Of a stretch of 64,000 nt of DNA, positions 17,751 to 27,207 are shown in pieces. A program made the translations under genes and the position numbers. Each line of letters opens with the position of its first letter. The first letter of the stretch is position 1. Source of the stretch: CAYSGL01 sp964520985 (GTDB lineage Bacteria; Pseudomonadota; Alphaproteobacteria; Micavibrionales; Micavibrionaceae). The DNA lies in the NCBI GenBank assembly GCA_964520985.1, contig CAZFPB010000002.1:62001-126000 (forward strand). Reading direction: 5' to 3'. The notes beneath the pieces were generated by a model. The model ran no database searches and was not told the origin of the DNA. It was given only the letters and a program-made list of their open reading frames with translations.

Positions 17751-18740
17751 ATGGTAAAAAAGAATAAATTGAAGCTGACAGATGAACGAACGTATTTTCG
17801 TCCTTTCGTTTATGACTGGGCTTATGACGCGTGGCTTTTATCAGAACAGAGTCACTGGCTGCATTTAGAAGTGCCTATGCATGAAGATGTTAAAGATTGG
17901 AAAACTAAATTAACTAGCTCTGAAAAGAACTTCTTAACTCAAATTTTTCGATTCTTTACTCAGGGTGACTTGGACGTTGCTGGTGGTTATGTCAATAACT
18001 ATCTTCCGTATTTCCCACAACCAGAAATACGAATGATGTTGTGTTCATTTGCTGCTCGTGAAGCTCTTCACGTTGCAGCATATTCGCATCTCATTGAAAC
18101 TCTTGGCATGCCTGAAACTACGTATAGCGACTTTTTAGAATATGAAGCTATGCGTGAGAAGCATGAATATTTTGCTCAAATTGCTGGCCAAGATGAACAA
18201 ACTATTGCTCAGCAAATTGCAGCATTCTCGGCGTTTACTGAAGGAATGCAATTGTTTAGCTCATTTATCATGCTGCTCAACTTTGCACGTCATGGAAAAA
18301 TGAAGGGAATGGGACAAATTATTACGTGGTCGATCGTTGATGAAACCAATCATGCTGAATCTATGATTAAATTATTCAGAACCTTTGTCGAAGAGAATCG
18401 CCATATTTGGAAAGATGATCTTAAACGTCAAATCTATTTAATCGCAGATAAAATGGTATCTTTAGAAGATAAATTTATTGACCTAGCGTTTGAATTTGGT
18501 GATATGGAAAATCTGACTGGCGCTGATGTTAAACAATATATCAGATACATTGCAGATCGTCGTTTAATTTCTCTTGGTCTTAAAGGGATTTTTAAAGTTA
18601 AAAAGAATCCACTTCCGTGGGTAGAGTTGATGATTAATAGTCCATCGCACTCCAATTTTTTTGAAACTCGTAGTACTGATTATGGAAAAGGATCTATGCA
18701 AGGATCTTGGGGAGAAATCTGGGCAGCAGATGAACAATAA
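17751..18740 (+). CDS. nrdB: ribonucleotide reductase class I, small subunit
   Basis: 329 residues. Iron ligands are seen in AAREALHVAAYSHLIETLG (Glu, His, and the Tyr that would carry the radical) and in IVDETNHAESMIKLF (Glu, His). It builds the diiron-tyrosyl radical cofactor for NrdA. A TTTGGAG ribosome-binding site precedes it. The operon ends at the terminator that follows. Confidence 0.93.
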   Translation: MVKKNKLKLTDERTYFRPFVYDWAYDAWLLSEQSHWLHLEVPMHEDVKDWKTKLTSSEKNFLTQIFRFFTQGDLDVAGGYVNNYLPYFPQPEIRMMLCSFAAREALHVAAYSHLIETLGMPETTYSDFLEYEAMREKHEYFAQIAGQDEQTIAQQIAAFSAFTEGMQLFSSFIMLLNFARHGKMKGMGQIITWSIVDETNHAESMIKLFRTFVEENRHIWKDDLKRQIYLIADKMVSLEDKFIDLAFEFGDMENLTGADVKQYIRYIADRRLISLGLKGIFKVKKNPLPWVELMINSPSHSNFFETRSTDYGKGSMQGSWGEIWAADEQ

Positions 18741-18764
18741 AAAAGGGGCTTAGGCCCCTTTTTT
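18738..18764. terminator. bidirectional terminator after nrdB
   Basis: AAAAAAGGGGC TTAG GCCCCTTTTTT, also usable by the convergent minus-strand operon. Confidence 0.9.
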
Positions 18765-18999
18765 ATTCATCAAAGTAATGTTTGTGGTGTTGTATTTTTT
18801 CAAACGTAACCGCTTCTTGTTCGTCTTGCTCAACAGCGTCTGCCCAGTCGTTTAAATCATTGTAATACATTTTAGTGTGTAAACAATCATCCCAAACTCG
18901 ACCTTGGCTGTCGATAGCAATATTGTAAAACTCACATAGTTCATTAGTTGTCATAGTGCGGATGTGATAACGAACGTTTGAATTAGTTTTTGAGCTCAT
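18763..18999 (-). CDS. small hypothetical protein
   Basis: 78 residues, family unknown. Contains YNIAIDSQGRVWDDCLHTKMYYN, and the C-terminus is acidic then His-rich (QHHKHYFDE). It overlaps the end of the gp52 gene by 4 nt, the last gene of the topoisomerase operon. Confidence 0.6.
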   Translation of the reverse strand: MSSKTNSNVRYHIRTMTTNELCEFYNIAIDSQGRVWDDCLHTKMYYNDLNDWADAVEQDEQEAVTFEKIQHHKHYFDE

Positions 19000-20345
19000 T
19001 TCTTAGTACCTGTATATGTTCCTTTGCGAAGTTTTGTTTGGATTTCTTTTAATTCTTTGATGTATACCAATTTACATTTGTTGATATCATCAATCAACTC
19101 TTGATATTGCTTGGACGTGCCAAGCAATTGCTCAAGTAATACTTTAACACGTTGGTATTCTTCTTTAGTAAACCGATAAACTGGCAGTGATGCAATATAA
19201 TCGACATCTACGATTCCGAATTTGATTAGTTTTTCAATTAAAGAGGATCTGTCTTTGATTTTCTTTGCCAATGCACCCACGTCGTTGTCAATAGCAGTGA
19301 TGATATCACGACATCTTTGAATTTGCTTGTTAAGGTCGACTAAAAGATGTTTGTATCGTTCTGTATAGAATTGAAGTCGCCAATCAGTAAACTGTTTTAC
19401 AATTTCAACAGGTGTTAATTTTACGATAGATTGACCGTCAAAATTGAGAATATTGAGATTTTCAATCTCTCGTGTACTTAGACCTAACGCATTTTCAATA
19501 GTTTCAATAGCAGTGCTTTCAATGTAACTTTTATTGAATTTGATGGTGACGTTAATGGTTGTGCGAGAATTGTCTAACACGCTAGATATGTGATTTTTCT
19601 CGTACAATTTGTCTATCTTGTTATTCAGTTCTTTGTGAGTAATTCCATATGGTAACTTATGAATCACCATAGTGTTATTTGTTAACGTATATTCGCCTTT
19701 AAAACAATATGCTGTCCCACGTTCCGTTTCGATAACCTCATGACATTTGTTGTTGAGGGGGTAAAACGTAGGAGTCAAAGGGGAAGTTATTTTCTTCCCT
19801 GATAGGTGTTGGATTTGACCAGAAATAATATCATCTAAATCGCGAGGGAGAATATTAGTAGCGAATCCTACTGCCGACCCGCTCGTTGGATTAAGTAGCA
19901 CGATAGGAACTAATGGCAATAGATGAGTAGGTTCTGTAGTCGTCTTGTCGTAATTTTCTTGCAGTGGAACAATGTCCAAATCTGTAAGCAGAGCATCTTT
20001 AGCAAATTGGGATAAGGTTACGTATGTATAGCGTGGAGCACCATATGCCTTCGGTTCTAACAGAGTTCCGAAAGCACCATCTCCGTCAAACAGTGGTATG
20101 TTATTTCCATGAGGCGCTGTAAGCGTACAAATGGTTCCAGAAACGTCACCGTGAGGATGGATTGGCATTGTTGCACCAGCTAATGATGCGGTTTTAATTT
20201 TCTTGCCATCTCTTGCAGTCCATAAAACACGACGAGCACTTATTTTAAGTCCATCAGTGATTGTAGGAATTGCTCGATCGGTCATAACGTATAATGAATA
20301 TTGTCGATACTGCTGTTCGACGTATGGTGAAGATTGAGATTTCAT
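18996..20345 (-). CDS. 52: DNA topoisomerase II medium subunit (gp52, GyrA/ParC-like)
   Basis: 449 residues, like T4 gp52. RAIPTITDGLKISARRVLWTA is the GyrA-type DNA-gate start; HPHGDVSGT and the catalytic Tyr in GAPRYTYV follow; LLPLVPIVLLNP and the coiled-coil tower (about 300-440) close the chain. Cuts and religates duplex DNA together with the gp39-like ATPase subunit. Confidence 0.92.
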   Translation of the reverse strand: MKSQSSPYVEQQYRQYSLYVMTDRAIPTITDGLKISARRVLWTARDGKKIKTASLAGATMPIHPHGDVSGTICTLTAPHGNNIPLFDGDGAFGTLLEPKAYGAPRYTYVTLSQFAKDALLTDLDIVPLQENYDKTTTEPTHLLPLVPIVLLNPTSGSAVGFATNILPRDLDDIISGQIQHLSGKKITSPLTPTFYPLNNKCHEVIETERGTAYCFKGEYTLTNNTMVIHKLPYGITHKELNNKIDKLYEKNHISSVLDNSRTTINVTIKFNKSYIESTAIETIENALGLSTREIENLNILNFDGQSIVKLTPVEIVKQFTDWRLQFYTERYKHLLVDLNKQIQRCRDIITAIDNDVGALAKKIKDRSSLIEKLIKFGIVDVDYIASLPVYRFTKEEYQRVKVLLEQLLGTSKQYQELIDDINKCKLVYIKELKEIQTKLRKGTYTGTKK

Positions 20346-21007
20346 ACGCTTTCCAAAATTCTCGAAAGGTTAATTGGTGTGTAATTAATTTGCTCTACGC
20401 TAATATTGAAATGTTGGGGTGATGGTGCAGCGTGAGTATGAATATGACCGTGTACGTTGATGATATTTTCGTATGGTATATTCAATAGTGGATAATGTGT
20501 AAACCAAATAGTTTTGTCAGTTGCTGGAACGTCGAACGATAAGCAGACATGCACTTCATCAAATGATAATACGTCGACTGCTTTCTTTTTATTTATGTCG
20601 TGATTTCCAACGATTAGTATTTTGTACCCATTAAGACGATTTAGTAGTTCGAACCGTTCAGGAATTGCGCCAAACGCAAAGTCACCGCCAAATATAACAA
20701 CATCACTAGGATCTACTGTATTATTATAGTTAATGACCATCTGCTCTCGCATATGGGTTAAATCTTTGAATGGTCGATTGCTATATGCAATAATGTTCCT
20801 GTGAAAGAAGTGTTGGTCAGACCAGCACCAAATTGGTCTGCCAATATTCCAATATTGTTGCAAATCTAAATTTTGACCTTGTTTAACGATTGGTGGTAGA
20901 GATTCCCATGTCTTTATGTGTCTAGTTCTTGGTCTTCTAATATTGTTTGGACCTGAAACAAAAGTTTGCAGATCCTTAATGTAATGTTCATGTAAATTAA
21001 TGTTCAT
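20342..21007 (-). CDS. calcineurin-like metallophosphoesterase
   Basis: 221 residues. All five blocks are visible: WSDQHFFH, GGDFAFG, VGNHD, FTHYP and HGHIH. The substrate is unknown. It lies between and overlaps both topoisomerase subunit genes (4 and 11 nt), so it is expressed with them. T4 has no gene here. Confidence 0.88.
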   Translation of the reverse strand: MNINLHEHYIKDLQTFVSGPNNIRRPRTRHIKTWESLPPIVKQGQNLDLQQYWNIGRPIWCWSDQHFFHRNIIAYSNRPFKDLTHMREQMVINYNNTVDPSDVVIFGGDFAFGAIPERFELLNRLNGYKILIVGNHDINKKKAVDVLSFDEVHVCLSFDVPATDKTIWFTHYPLLNIPYENIINVHGHIHTHAAPSPQHFNISVEQINYTPINLSRILESV

Positions 21008-22892
21008 AATCTGGCGACAACCATGCTTTGCGGTCGTCTGTATTCTCGCTAAAAAGTAATTGTAAAGTTTGTTTTAATTGACCATCGTCTACGATAGGTA
21101 TCATAGTGTTGGTTTGTCCTGATAAGATCATCTCCCAATCAATGGTGTCTTGACTACCAAGTCCTTTGTAATATCGCACCTCATACCCTTTATATTTTGA
21201 TGCATTCTTTTCATATTCGACTCTAGTGGGAAAGTGAATACGCTTATCACCCTTGACCAAACAAATGTTTGGAGCCATTAATCGATAAACAATAGGTTCA
21301 TACTGCGGATCAAATAATTCAGGCCAAAATTGATACAACATATTGACTAGCAATGAGAAAATGTGATCGCCATCGTAGTCAGCATCCGTTGCAATTACAA
21401 TTTTCCCATATCGTAATTGACTAGGATTAGCAGGTTTCCCTGGAATTAAACCAATAGCAGCTAACAGTTGTGTGATTTTACCCATGTTTAAAACTTGGGC
21501 TGGTGTACAACCGTATACGTTATTGATTTTTCCAGTAAGAGCAAAAGAAGCGATAGTTTTAGGGTCTCGTGCTTCGCTGATTTTACTTCGAGCAGATTCC
21601 CCTTCGGTTACAACAATACTACATGACTGGCGTCGTGTGCTTGTAGCATCGATTAACCCTTCGATTCGTTTTGCTAATGTTTTCCTATGAGCATCGACCG
21701 CTGCTTTGTCAGCTTGTTTTCTGAAATTGTCAGATGCGTATTCTAATATTTCAGTTAGAAATTTATTGTGATGCTTGCTGTACTTTTTCCATTGCTGACT
21801 AAACGCATCGACAATTTCTTTCTTGATGTCAGGCCCAGTAAAGTTAGTTTTTGCTTGACTTGAAAATCGCGGACTCTTAACCTTGAAGTTCGCAATAACA
21901 TAAAACTTACGTAATGCATGTTGCCGATTGATTTCAATCTTGGCTTTTTTGCATGCACTTGCGTGATGTTCAACAATTTGATCATAGAATGCATTAAGCA
22001 ACTGAGCATTACATCGTCCACCATCAAACATATAGCAACTATTAATCCAAGTATGCACTTGTGATGAAGTAATGCTATCATCAAGAATTATGAAAAATTC
22101 GCCTTTAATATTTGGTTGGTCAATTGCGAATTGAAAATAGTCGTCTGTGGACATTCGTGATTTGAGTACGTCTGTCCAACCATTCTTGAAAACGTGACGC
22201 TCTCCGTTGAATTCGACGTTTAGAGAAGGATTGCATGCTGCAATTTCCAATGCTCTATTTTTCATCATTTCAACAGGAATGATAGATCCGTCACCAAATA
22301 CTTGAGAATCTAAGGTAAACGCGATTTGAGTTCCTGTGGTTTTTGAAGATCCTTTAGTTATCTTCGGTTTTGATATTTTGTTACAACCATCACTAAATGA
22401 TTGGTAGTATTTTTTACCATCGCGATTAACAGTTACTTCAAATTGAGTCGAGCAGAAGTTAACCACACTAGATCCAACTCCATTCGCACCAAACACGCCA
22501 AGTTGTTTAGCATCATCATCGAAGTTGCGTCCTGATCTAAGGTTTGCGAATACGATTTCGGGTGTGTATTTGTCTGTTTTTTCGTACTTATCAATCGGAA
22601 CTCCTCTTCCATTGTCGCCAACAGTAATATGCCCTTGTTGATCCGCAGTTAAAGTAAGCACTTTTTTAGGTATTGAAATTTGTGCTAATTCATCCAATGC
22701 ATTATCAACAATTTCACCAACAGCACGAAACGCAGCTGGCGTGACATTGACAGGTAATAGTTCTACTTTAGATTGATTAATTACTGGCATTGTTACTGTT
22801 GTTGGATCGGTTGGACCTAAGAAAACAGAAACGCGTAGTCTGCTATGGTCTCTTTCAGAGAGAACCTTAATATCTTTTGATGTATAATTCAT
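20997..22892 (-). CDS. 39: DNA topoisomerase II large subunit (gp39/60 fused, GyrB/ParE-like)
   Basis: 631 residues in one chain, whereas T4 splits it into genes 39 and 60. The GHKL ATPase motifs are EIVDNALDELA, DNGRGVPID and GVFGANGVGSS; TOPRIM motifs are VVTEGESARSKI and ATDADYDGDHIF; YYKGLGSQ lies near the C-terminus. Binds ATP and works with gp52 to relax DNA ahead of forks. Confidence 0.93.
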   Translation of the reverse strand: MNYTSKDIKVLSERDHSRLRVSVFLGPTDPTTVTMPVINQSKVELLPVNVTPAAFRAVGEIVDNALDELAQISIPKKVLTLTADQQGHITVGDNGRGVPIDKYEKTDKYTPEIVFANLRSGRNFDDDAKQLGVFGANGVGSSVVNFCSTQFEVTVNRDGKKYYQSFSDGCNKISKPKITKGSSKTTGTQIAFTLDSQVFGDGSIIPVEMMKNRALEIAACNPSLNVEFNGERHVFKNGWTDVLKSRMSTDDYFQFAIDQPNIKGEFFIILDDSITSSQVHTWINSCYMFDGGRCNAQLLNAFYDQIVEHHASACKKAKIEINRQHALRKFYVIANFKVKSPRFSSQAKTNFTGPDIKKEIVDAFSQQWKKYSKHHNKFLTEILEYASDNFRKQADKAAVDAHRKTLAKRIEGLIDATSTRRQSCSIVVTEGESARSKISEARDPKTIASFALTGKINNVYGCTPAQVLNMGKITQLLAAIGLIPGKPANPSQLRYGKIVIATDADYDGDHIFSLLVNMLYQFWPELFDPQYEPIVYRLMAPNICLVKGDKRIHFPTRVEYEKNASKYKGYEVRYYKGLGSQDTIDWEMILSGQTNTMIPIVDDGQLKQTLQLLFSENTDDRKAWLSPDYEH

Positions 22893-23116
22893 AATTGTTT
22901 TGAGTAATTTGTTATTATTTCGTCAATAGCGCCTAATGCAAAATTCAGACTTTCATGTAAATGTTGAATCGTCATTGGATTTGCAGTTTGATTAATTAAA
23001 GAGTTCAACATGTTTAACCTGTCTACGATTATTTCACGTTGTTGAGATAACTCAGATAATGACATTGTTGGCCATAAATGTGACTGTATCGTTTCCGTAT
23101 TGTTTATATTCATCAT
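22889..23116 (-). CDS. small hypothetical helical protein
   Basis: 75 residues, two predicted helices (LSELSQQREIIVDRLNMLNSL and TIQHLHESLNFALGAIDEII). Family unknown. Starts at a double ATG after GGAGGAT; overlaps both neighbours by 4 nt, so it is tightly coupled within the operon. Confidence 0.6.
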   Translation of the reverse strand: MMNINNTETIQSHLWPTMSLSELSQQREIIVDRLNMLNSLINQTANPMTIQHLHESLNFALGAIDEIITNYSKQL

Positions 23117-23547
23117 CGATATAAATCCTCCCTAACTTTAGGTGATAATGAAAGTGTGGTTCTTTCATTGATTATTGGTTTCCATTGCTTAAATCGTACA
23201 TGGTGCGACATTCGTTGTTTGGTTTGATATTCCCAGCTGTGCACCATTTCGTGAACCAATATATCTAAAAACATTCTCCGAGTAATGAATTTGTTATTTA
23301 TTTTCAAAGAACTGCGGTAGTATCCATTGCTATCTTGTCCCTCTCCAACACATTCACCCCAATATTTGTGCTTGACAGTATTAATTACACGGATGGCAAT
23401 TGGTGGATGTAGGTAATTATCGAATACAGCAGAATTAAGAACACTCCACCAATATTGTACGATGCGTTGGTTAAGTACGACTGGTGTATTTGAATTATTT
23501 TGTAAATGACGTCTTATTAGATTTTGCGCCTGTTGTGGTGTTCTCAC
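23113..23547 (-). CDS. SprT-like zinc metalloprotease
   Basis: 144 residues. The catalytic motif VHEMVHSWEYQ (HExxH) with a downstream HHVRFKQW His matches the SprT/Spartan family, which in eukaryotes degrades DNA-protein crosslinks. Length is near that of the bare SprT domain and no zinc ribbon follows. The GTG start at 23547 overlaps the primase gene by about 53 nt. The gene sits between topoisomerase and primase genes, which fits a replication-linked role (inference). Confidence 0.78.
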   Translation of the reverse strand: MRTPQQAQNLIRRHLQNNSNTPVVLNQRIVQYWWSVLNSAVFDNYLHPPIAIRVINTVKHKYWGECVGEGQDSNGYYRSSLKINNKFITRRMFLDILVHEMVHSWEYQTKQRMSHHVRFKQWKPIINERTTLSLSPKVREDLYR

Positions 23548-24547
23548 AGTATAAATTCAGCCTAGTCTCACCCATAAATCCGCTATAGGTGTGGTCGTGT
23601 ATCGATTTTGATACGTATAGTACGCCGTATTTAGTAACTGCAGAATTGATGTCTGTGCATGATCCTATGTCAGGGGTAGCAACACTCCAACCGAGCGACA
23701 ATGCTTGTTTAGCAAGTCTATACCCATCTCCCGTTCTATCCGGAACGATTACTTTCGGTCGAGCCGTTTGCTGAAGTATAGCAATTTGTCCAGGTAACAT
23801 TTTTGGACCAAAGCATGATACCCCTTTAATATGAAAACTGTTAAACCAACCTTCAGTTACATATAACGGTTGGTCAAAAGAGCCGTCTGCAATGTTGTCA
23901 TACCCCCCTAAGATGTTGTCTCGTGGAACTGACGGAATAGGGTCTAAATATTTTTGTTTGCGTTCACCTGATAAATCGCGCCCTTGGTAGTACACAATTT
24001 TACCGTCAACAAATACAGGAATAATTAGTCTGCCGACCCATTGTTTAGATTGGGAAGTTCCATCATTAAATGCAAGATAGAAAGAATATGATGCTGGATC
24101 TACAGCTCTTTCAGTCTCCAAGTAATACCTAGCATAATCTGCCCATTCGTCATTAGAATTAGCATCTGTTAATTTGTAGAAGTAAGATGGTAATTCTAAT
24201 TCAACAACAGGATTAACAGGTTTGTTGGTCTTGGTGAAAACTGTAACACCACTGTGATGAAATATAGAAGCCTTCCAATCTATTTCTTCAATAGAAAATG
24301 CCTTGAATACTGCTTGCATTTCTTTGGAAACAAATTGTGGATCAGTTGAAGGGTCGTATACTGCTTTGTGACTGCAATTGAAACAGTTATATCCAACAGT
24401 ATGGCCATCGAATTTAAAACCTGCACGTTTTCCTTTGTGACCTTTATCGTTGCATACTTTGCAAAGAATAGGAATCCATCTACCTTGTGGATAATGACTA
24501 GGTAGATGGAGAGATCTGCGAATTAATTGTTCTAATGTTTCAGCCAT
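23495..24547 (-). CDS. 61: DNA primase (gp61-like)
   Basis: 350 residues from the ATG at 24547 (GAGGAA upstream). An N-terminal zinc finger (CKVCNDKGHKG...YNCFNC) is followed by a DnaG/gp61-type TOPRIM core (GRLIIPVFVDGKIVYYQGRDL, LYVTEGWFNSFHIKG, KVIVPDRTGDGY). T4 gp61 has 342 residues. Makes RNA primers with the gp41 helicase. Confidence 0.85.
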   Translation of the reverse strand: MAETLEQLIRRSLHLPSHYPQGRWIPILCKVCNDKGHKGKRAGFKFDGHTVGYNCFNCSHKAVYDPSTDPQFVSKEMQAVFKAFSIEEIDWKASIFHHSGVTVFTKTNKPVNPVVELELPSYFYKLTDANSNDEWADYARYYLETERAVDPASYSFYLAFNDGTSQSKQWVGRLIIPVFVDGKIVYYQGRDLSGERKQKYLDPIPSVPRDNILGGYDNIADGSFDQPLYVTEGWFNSFHIKGVSCFGPKMLPGQIAILQQTARPKVIVPDRTGDGYRLAKQALSLGWSVATPDIGSCTDINSAVTKYGVLYVSKSIHDHTYSGFMGETRLNLYCENTTTGAKSNKTSFTK

Positions 24548-24580
24548 GTTCAAAGATTCCTCAATGAACGCAAAATACAA

Positions 24581-25225
24581 TTAATCGATTGATGAATCAA
24601 CCAGTTCAAGATTGGGTTTGATTGTTTTGGTTAAACGTTTAAGTCTACGTTTGATATCTGATGATTGTAACCACATATCGCTACCATTCATCATTTTGTC
24701 TAATTCTTCTTGAGACATGAATGGAATGTAAATCTTTTTGCAAATTTGATAATACCATTTTGCAGTAGCATCTAATTCAGCTTTCATTTCACGACCTTTC
24801 CCTATCAGGCTTGCACTGAAGTCATGGAACATCATCATGCAATTATCGTGAACGATCATTTCGTCGCCTGATAAAAAAATCAATGTTGCTAATGAATGTG
24901 CTGTTGATTCCAGCACAGTGATTACTTTAGCCGGCGAATTGCGCATAGCATTAATGATTTGAACGCCAGTGTCTAATTGTCCACCAACGCAATTAAGATG
25001 TATGTAGATCACATCGTCAGGGTTGGCAAACGCAATAGTGTGAATTAGCTCAATGTATTTTTCAGGGTCGTCAATTCCGGAACTAAGGTAGATGTGGTAA
25101 ACTACTGCTTCGTATTTTTGTTGGATTATTGTGTAAGGTTTCTTTTTCTCAGGAAGTATGGTGTCGTCTAATTCAAGGTCATCCAGTGTATCTGCGCGCA
25201 TTTTAGGGGTGCGTTTATTAGCCAT
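24581..25225 (-). CDS. ClpP-like serine protease
   Basis: 214 residues from the ATG at 25225, preceded by GAGGAGGT. The crotonase-like ClpP fold shows IYIHLNCVGGQLDTGVQIINAM (oxyanion loop), ESTAHSLATLIFLSGD (catalytic Ser) and MMFHDFSA (catalytic His). It could be a prohead maturation protease or a host-Clp mimic; sequence alone does not decide. Its Shine-Dalgarno is in an 11-bp hairpin. Confidence 0.85.
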   Translation of the reverse strand: MANKRTPKMRADTLDDLELDDTILPEKKKPYTIIQQKYEAVVYHIYLSSGIDDPEKYIELIHTIAFANPDDVIYIHLNCVGGQLDTGVQIINAMRNSPAKVITVLESTAHSLATLIFLSGDEMIVHDNCMMMFHDFSASLIGKGREMKAELDATAKWYYQICKKIYIPFMSQEELDKMMNGSDMWLQSSDIKRRLKRLTKTIKPNLELVDSSID

Positions 25226-25231
25226 GTAATA

Positions 25232-25269
25232 CCTCCTCAGCAAGGCTCAATTATTTAGTGCTGAGGAGG
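25232..25269 (-). promoter_or_regulatory. SD-masking hairpin upstream of the ClpP-like gene
   Basis: CCTCCTCAGCA (25232-25242) pairs perfectly with TGCTGAGGAGG (25259-25269), 16-nt loop. On the minus strand the 3' arm contains the GAGGAGG ribosome-binding site. No clear promoter box is visible between the arms. Confidence 0.65.
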
Positions 25270-25274
25270 AGTAA

Positions 25275-26867
25275 TCAAACGAGTCCCAATGATTTAAGCA
25301 ATGGATCCATTATAGTTTTATCTGCATGTGATGATTTGGTTGCATCAATGACACGTCGTGGATCCATTTTAAATTTTGTAATCAATGATCGAATAGCCGA
25401 TTTCTCAGCAAACGTTAACGTTAACTTGTGTCGCTGTATTAATTCATTGATCTCAGCTAACATTTCGCTTAATTCGTATATGCGATCACTAATATCTGCA
25501 TTTCGTGATGTAATTTCAGTATAACGTTCACCGATGGTATGATTGAGACTGATAAAACGGGCGAGAGGATTGTCTTTGAATTTAGTGCGAGTTTGGTGTG
25601 GATCGGGCGTATGAGCTACTACAGTTTCAATGTGGAATAGCTTCATGACTTTTTTAAGGTATTCTTGACGATACATCGACGGATCCATAGCAGCTTGAAG
25701 TGCTGTAACAAACCGTAATACTGTCGTTTCTAGTTTGTTTGGATTGGCATGGTAATCTTCTCCACCGGCCGCTCTGAATTCGATATATCCGTCCTTCATG
25801 TGGTTAACATTGAAGAAAGAATATTTTTTTGTTTGTTTTAAACGAGCGTTCGCCACTTCAATAATGTGATCCAATGCTGATTTTACATCGAGAATACCAT
25901 TATGAACATCGTGAACTACTTTGGTAATCTGAGGTTCTGTATACATATTGTTGGTTCGGTCATATTGTTGCAGTACGTGCATTTCACCTAATAGTAATGA
26001 CAGTTTTAACAAATCGACATCTTCAATATCACGGTTCGCAAAACTTATGTTGATGTGAAATCCAGTAGATTCATTGGTAACTAAATGGTTGTCGATTAAG
26101 AATTTGCACACATCGTGCAATGATTGTAATGCTTTATCTAATGGAAGAGGTGGTGTGACTAATTCAGCACCCACACCAGAGTCAGACTCGATAGACAAGT
26201 CTTGATGTATATCAAAAGAATTACCATAAAAATCGGTGTATTCGTCTGCAAGTTCTTTTTTAAGAGCTGCGTATGTTTGTTGAGTTGTTGATTGTTCGTC
26301 GTCGTGATTTTCTTCAGCTTCAATAAACACTGATGGACTTCTCCCAGTCGTGGCCCATCCAAACTTCGGTTCTAAGTTAAAATCATCGATAATTTCAAGA
26401 GCATGTCCGTCGAAGGACAAGTAAATGTCAGCAGGATTGTCGTCGTATTCTGCTTCTATGGCTTCGCTAGCTGCTTCTCTTGCATGCTCTTCAGCATTTT
26501 CGTCTTCTTCATCTTCTCCCGGTTGAAGATAATCATGCCATTCAGCATCGACACGGTCGCTTATTTTGTCCTCAAGCCAACCTTCTGCGAATCGTTCAAT
26601 TCGGCGCAACTCGTAACTAGATACATTAAAATATTCGCGTAACGTGTCAATACCATATATGTCAGAAATGTCTATTGAATCACGATCTGTTTTCTTTTTA
26701 GCTCCATCGACATACATTACGCTGTTTTTTGGTACAATAAATTCAAATTCAAATTCAAATCCAACAATAGCTTTATCAGCTAATGCTTTCTTATTCGCTG
26801 CAAATGTTTTTTGATTCATTGCTAGTTCTAGCAGAAGAAAGGAGTTATTGAAATCAGATAATTGCAT
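25275..26867 (-). CDS. putative amidoligase (COOH-NH2 ligase, glutamine-synthetase fold)
   Basis: 530 residues. VGFEFEFEFIV, SGVGAELVTPPLPL, STGFHINISF and DGYIEFRAAGGEDYH match the Amidoligase_2 family, which uses ATP to form amide bonds, for example in peptide tagging or cell-wall modification. Residues 75-180 are an acidic insertion. The N-terminus (FLLLELAMNQ) resembles a capsid-targeting leader, though the match is weak. Start: ATG 26867 has a poor Shine-Dalgarno; an internal Met at residue 17 is the alternative. The substrate is unknown. Confidence 0.72.
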   Translation of the reverse strand: MQLSDFNNSFLLLELAMNQKTFAANKKALADKAIVGFEFEFEFIVPKNSVMYVDGAKKKTDRDSIDISDIYGIDTLREYFNVSSYELRRIERFAEGWLEDKISDRVDAEWHDYLQPGEDEEDENAEEHAREAASEAIEAEYDDNPADIYLSFDGHALEIIDDFNLEPKFGWATTGRSPSVFIEAEENHDDEQSTTQQTYAALKKELADEYTDFYGNSFDIHQDLSIESDSGVGAELVTPPLPLDKALQSLHDVCKFLIDNHLVTNESTGFHINISFANRDIEDVDLLKLSLLLGEMHVLQQYDRTNNMYTEPQITKVVHDVHNGILDVKSALDHIIEVANARLKQTKKYSFFNVNHMKDGYIEFRAAGGEDYHANPNKLETTVLRFVTALQAAMDPSMYRQEYLKKVMKLFHIETVVAHTPDPHQTRTKFKDNPLARFISLNHTIGERYTEITSRNADISDRIYELSEMLAEINELIQRHKLTLTFAEKSAIRSLITKFKMDPRRVIDATKSSHADKTIMDPLLKSLGLV

Positions 26868-26879
26868 GTAGGTACCTAA

Positions 26880-26907
26880 AAATAAGGGGACAAATGTCCC
26901 CTTATTT
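26880..26907 (-). terminator. terminator downstream of the tmRNA
   Basis: A 12-bp stem (AAATAAGGGGAC / GTCCCCTTATTT, loop AAAT), followed on the minus strand by TTATTTTTAGG. Confidence 0.8.
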
Positions 26908-27200
26908 AGGTGTAGTATTGGGTAACAAGGTCCTACTGACCCCGCGAGAAATTACGCAGCTAAGCGAACATCCTCGTAAAATGCGTCATCATTTGCATTT
27001 AGTTTAGGTTTATGTATTAAGGTCTTCATCTGACCCGACGTCCATCTCAATATTCCTCGCCCAATCGAAGCCAGGGCATCCCCATATTTGCCTTCGAGGG
27101 CATGCTTTCGCAGAGGTCACATCAAAGGCGCTTACACTTTCGTGGAGATGGGCGGAGTCGAACCGCCGTCTTGAACTCGTTTCTATCAACTTCACACGTC
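26908..27200 (-). ncRNA. ssrA: circularly permuted (two-piece) tmRNA
   Basis: On the minus strand the acceptor part comes first: T arm GGCGG TTCGACT CCGCC (27167-27151) and 3' acceptor strand CATCTCC (27150-27144) with discriminator A; CCA is not encoded. After about 60 nt of spacer the coding part begins with GGGGATGCCCTGGCTTCGA at 27083. GGGGATG pairs with CATCTCC over 7 bp with one G-U. The resume frame starts at GCA 26996 and encodes ANDDAFYEDVRLAA, ending in TAA (26954-26952); tags ending in LAA are typical of ssrA. The gene order (acceptor, spacer, coding) is that of two-piece tmRNAs. A late promoter box is just upstream and a terminator just downstream. Exact ends are estimated. Confidence 0.9.
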
Positions 27201-27207
27201 GATGTGC

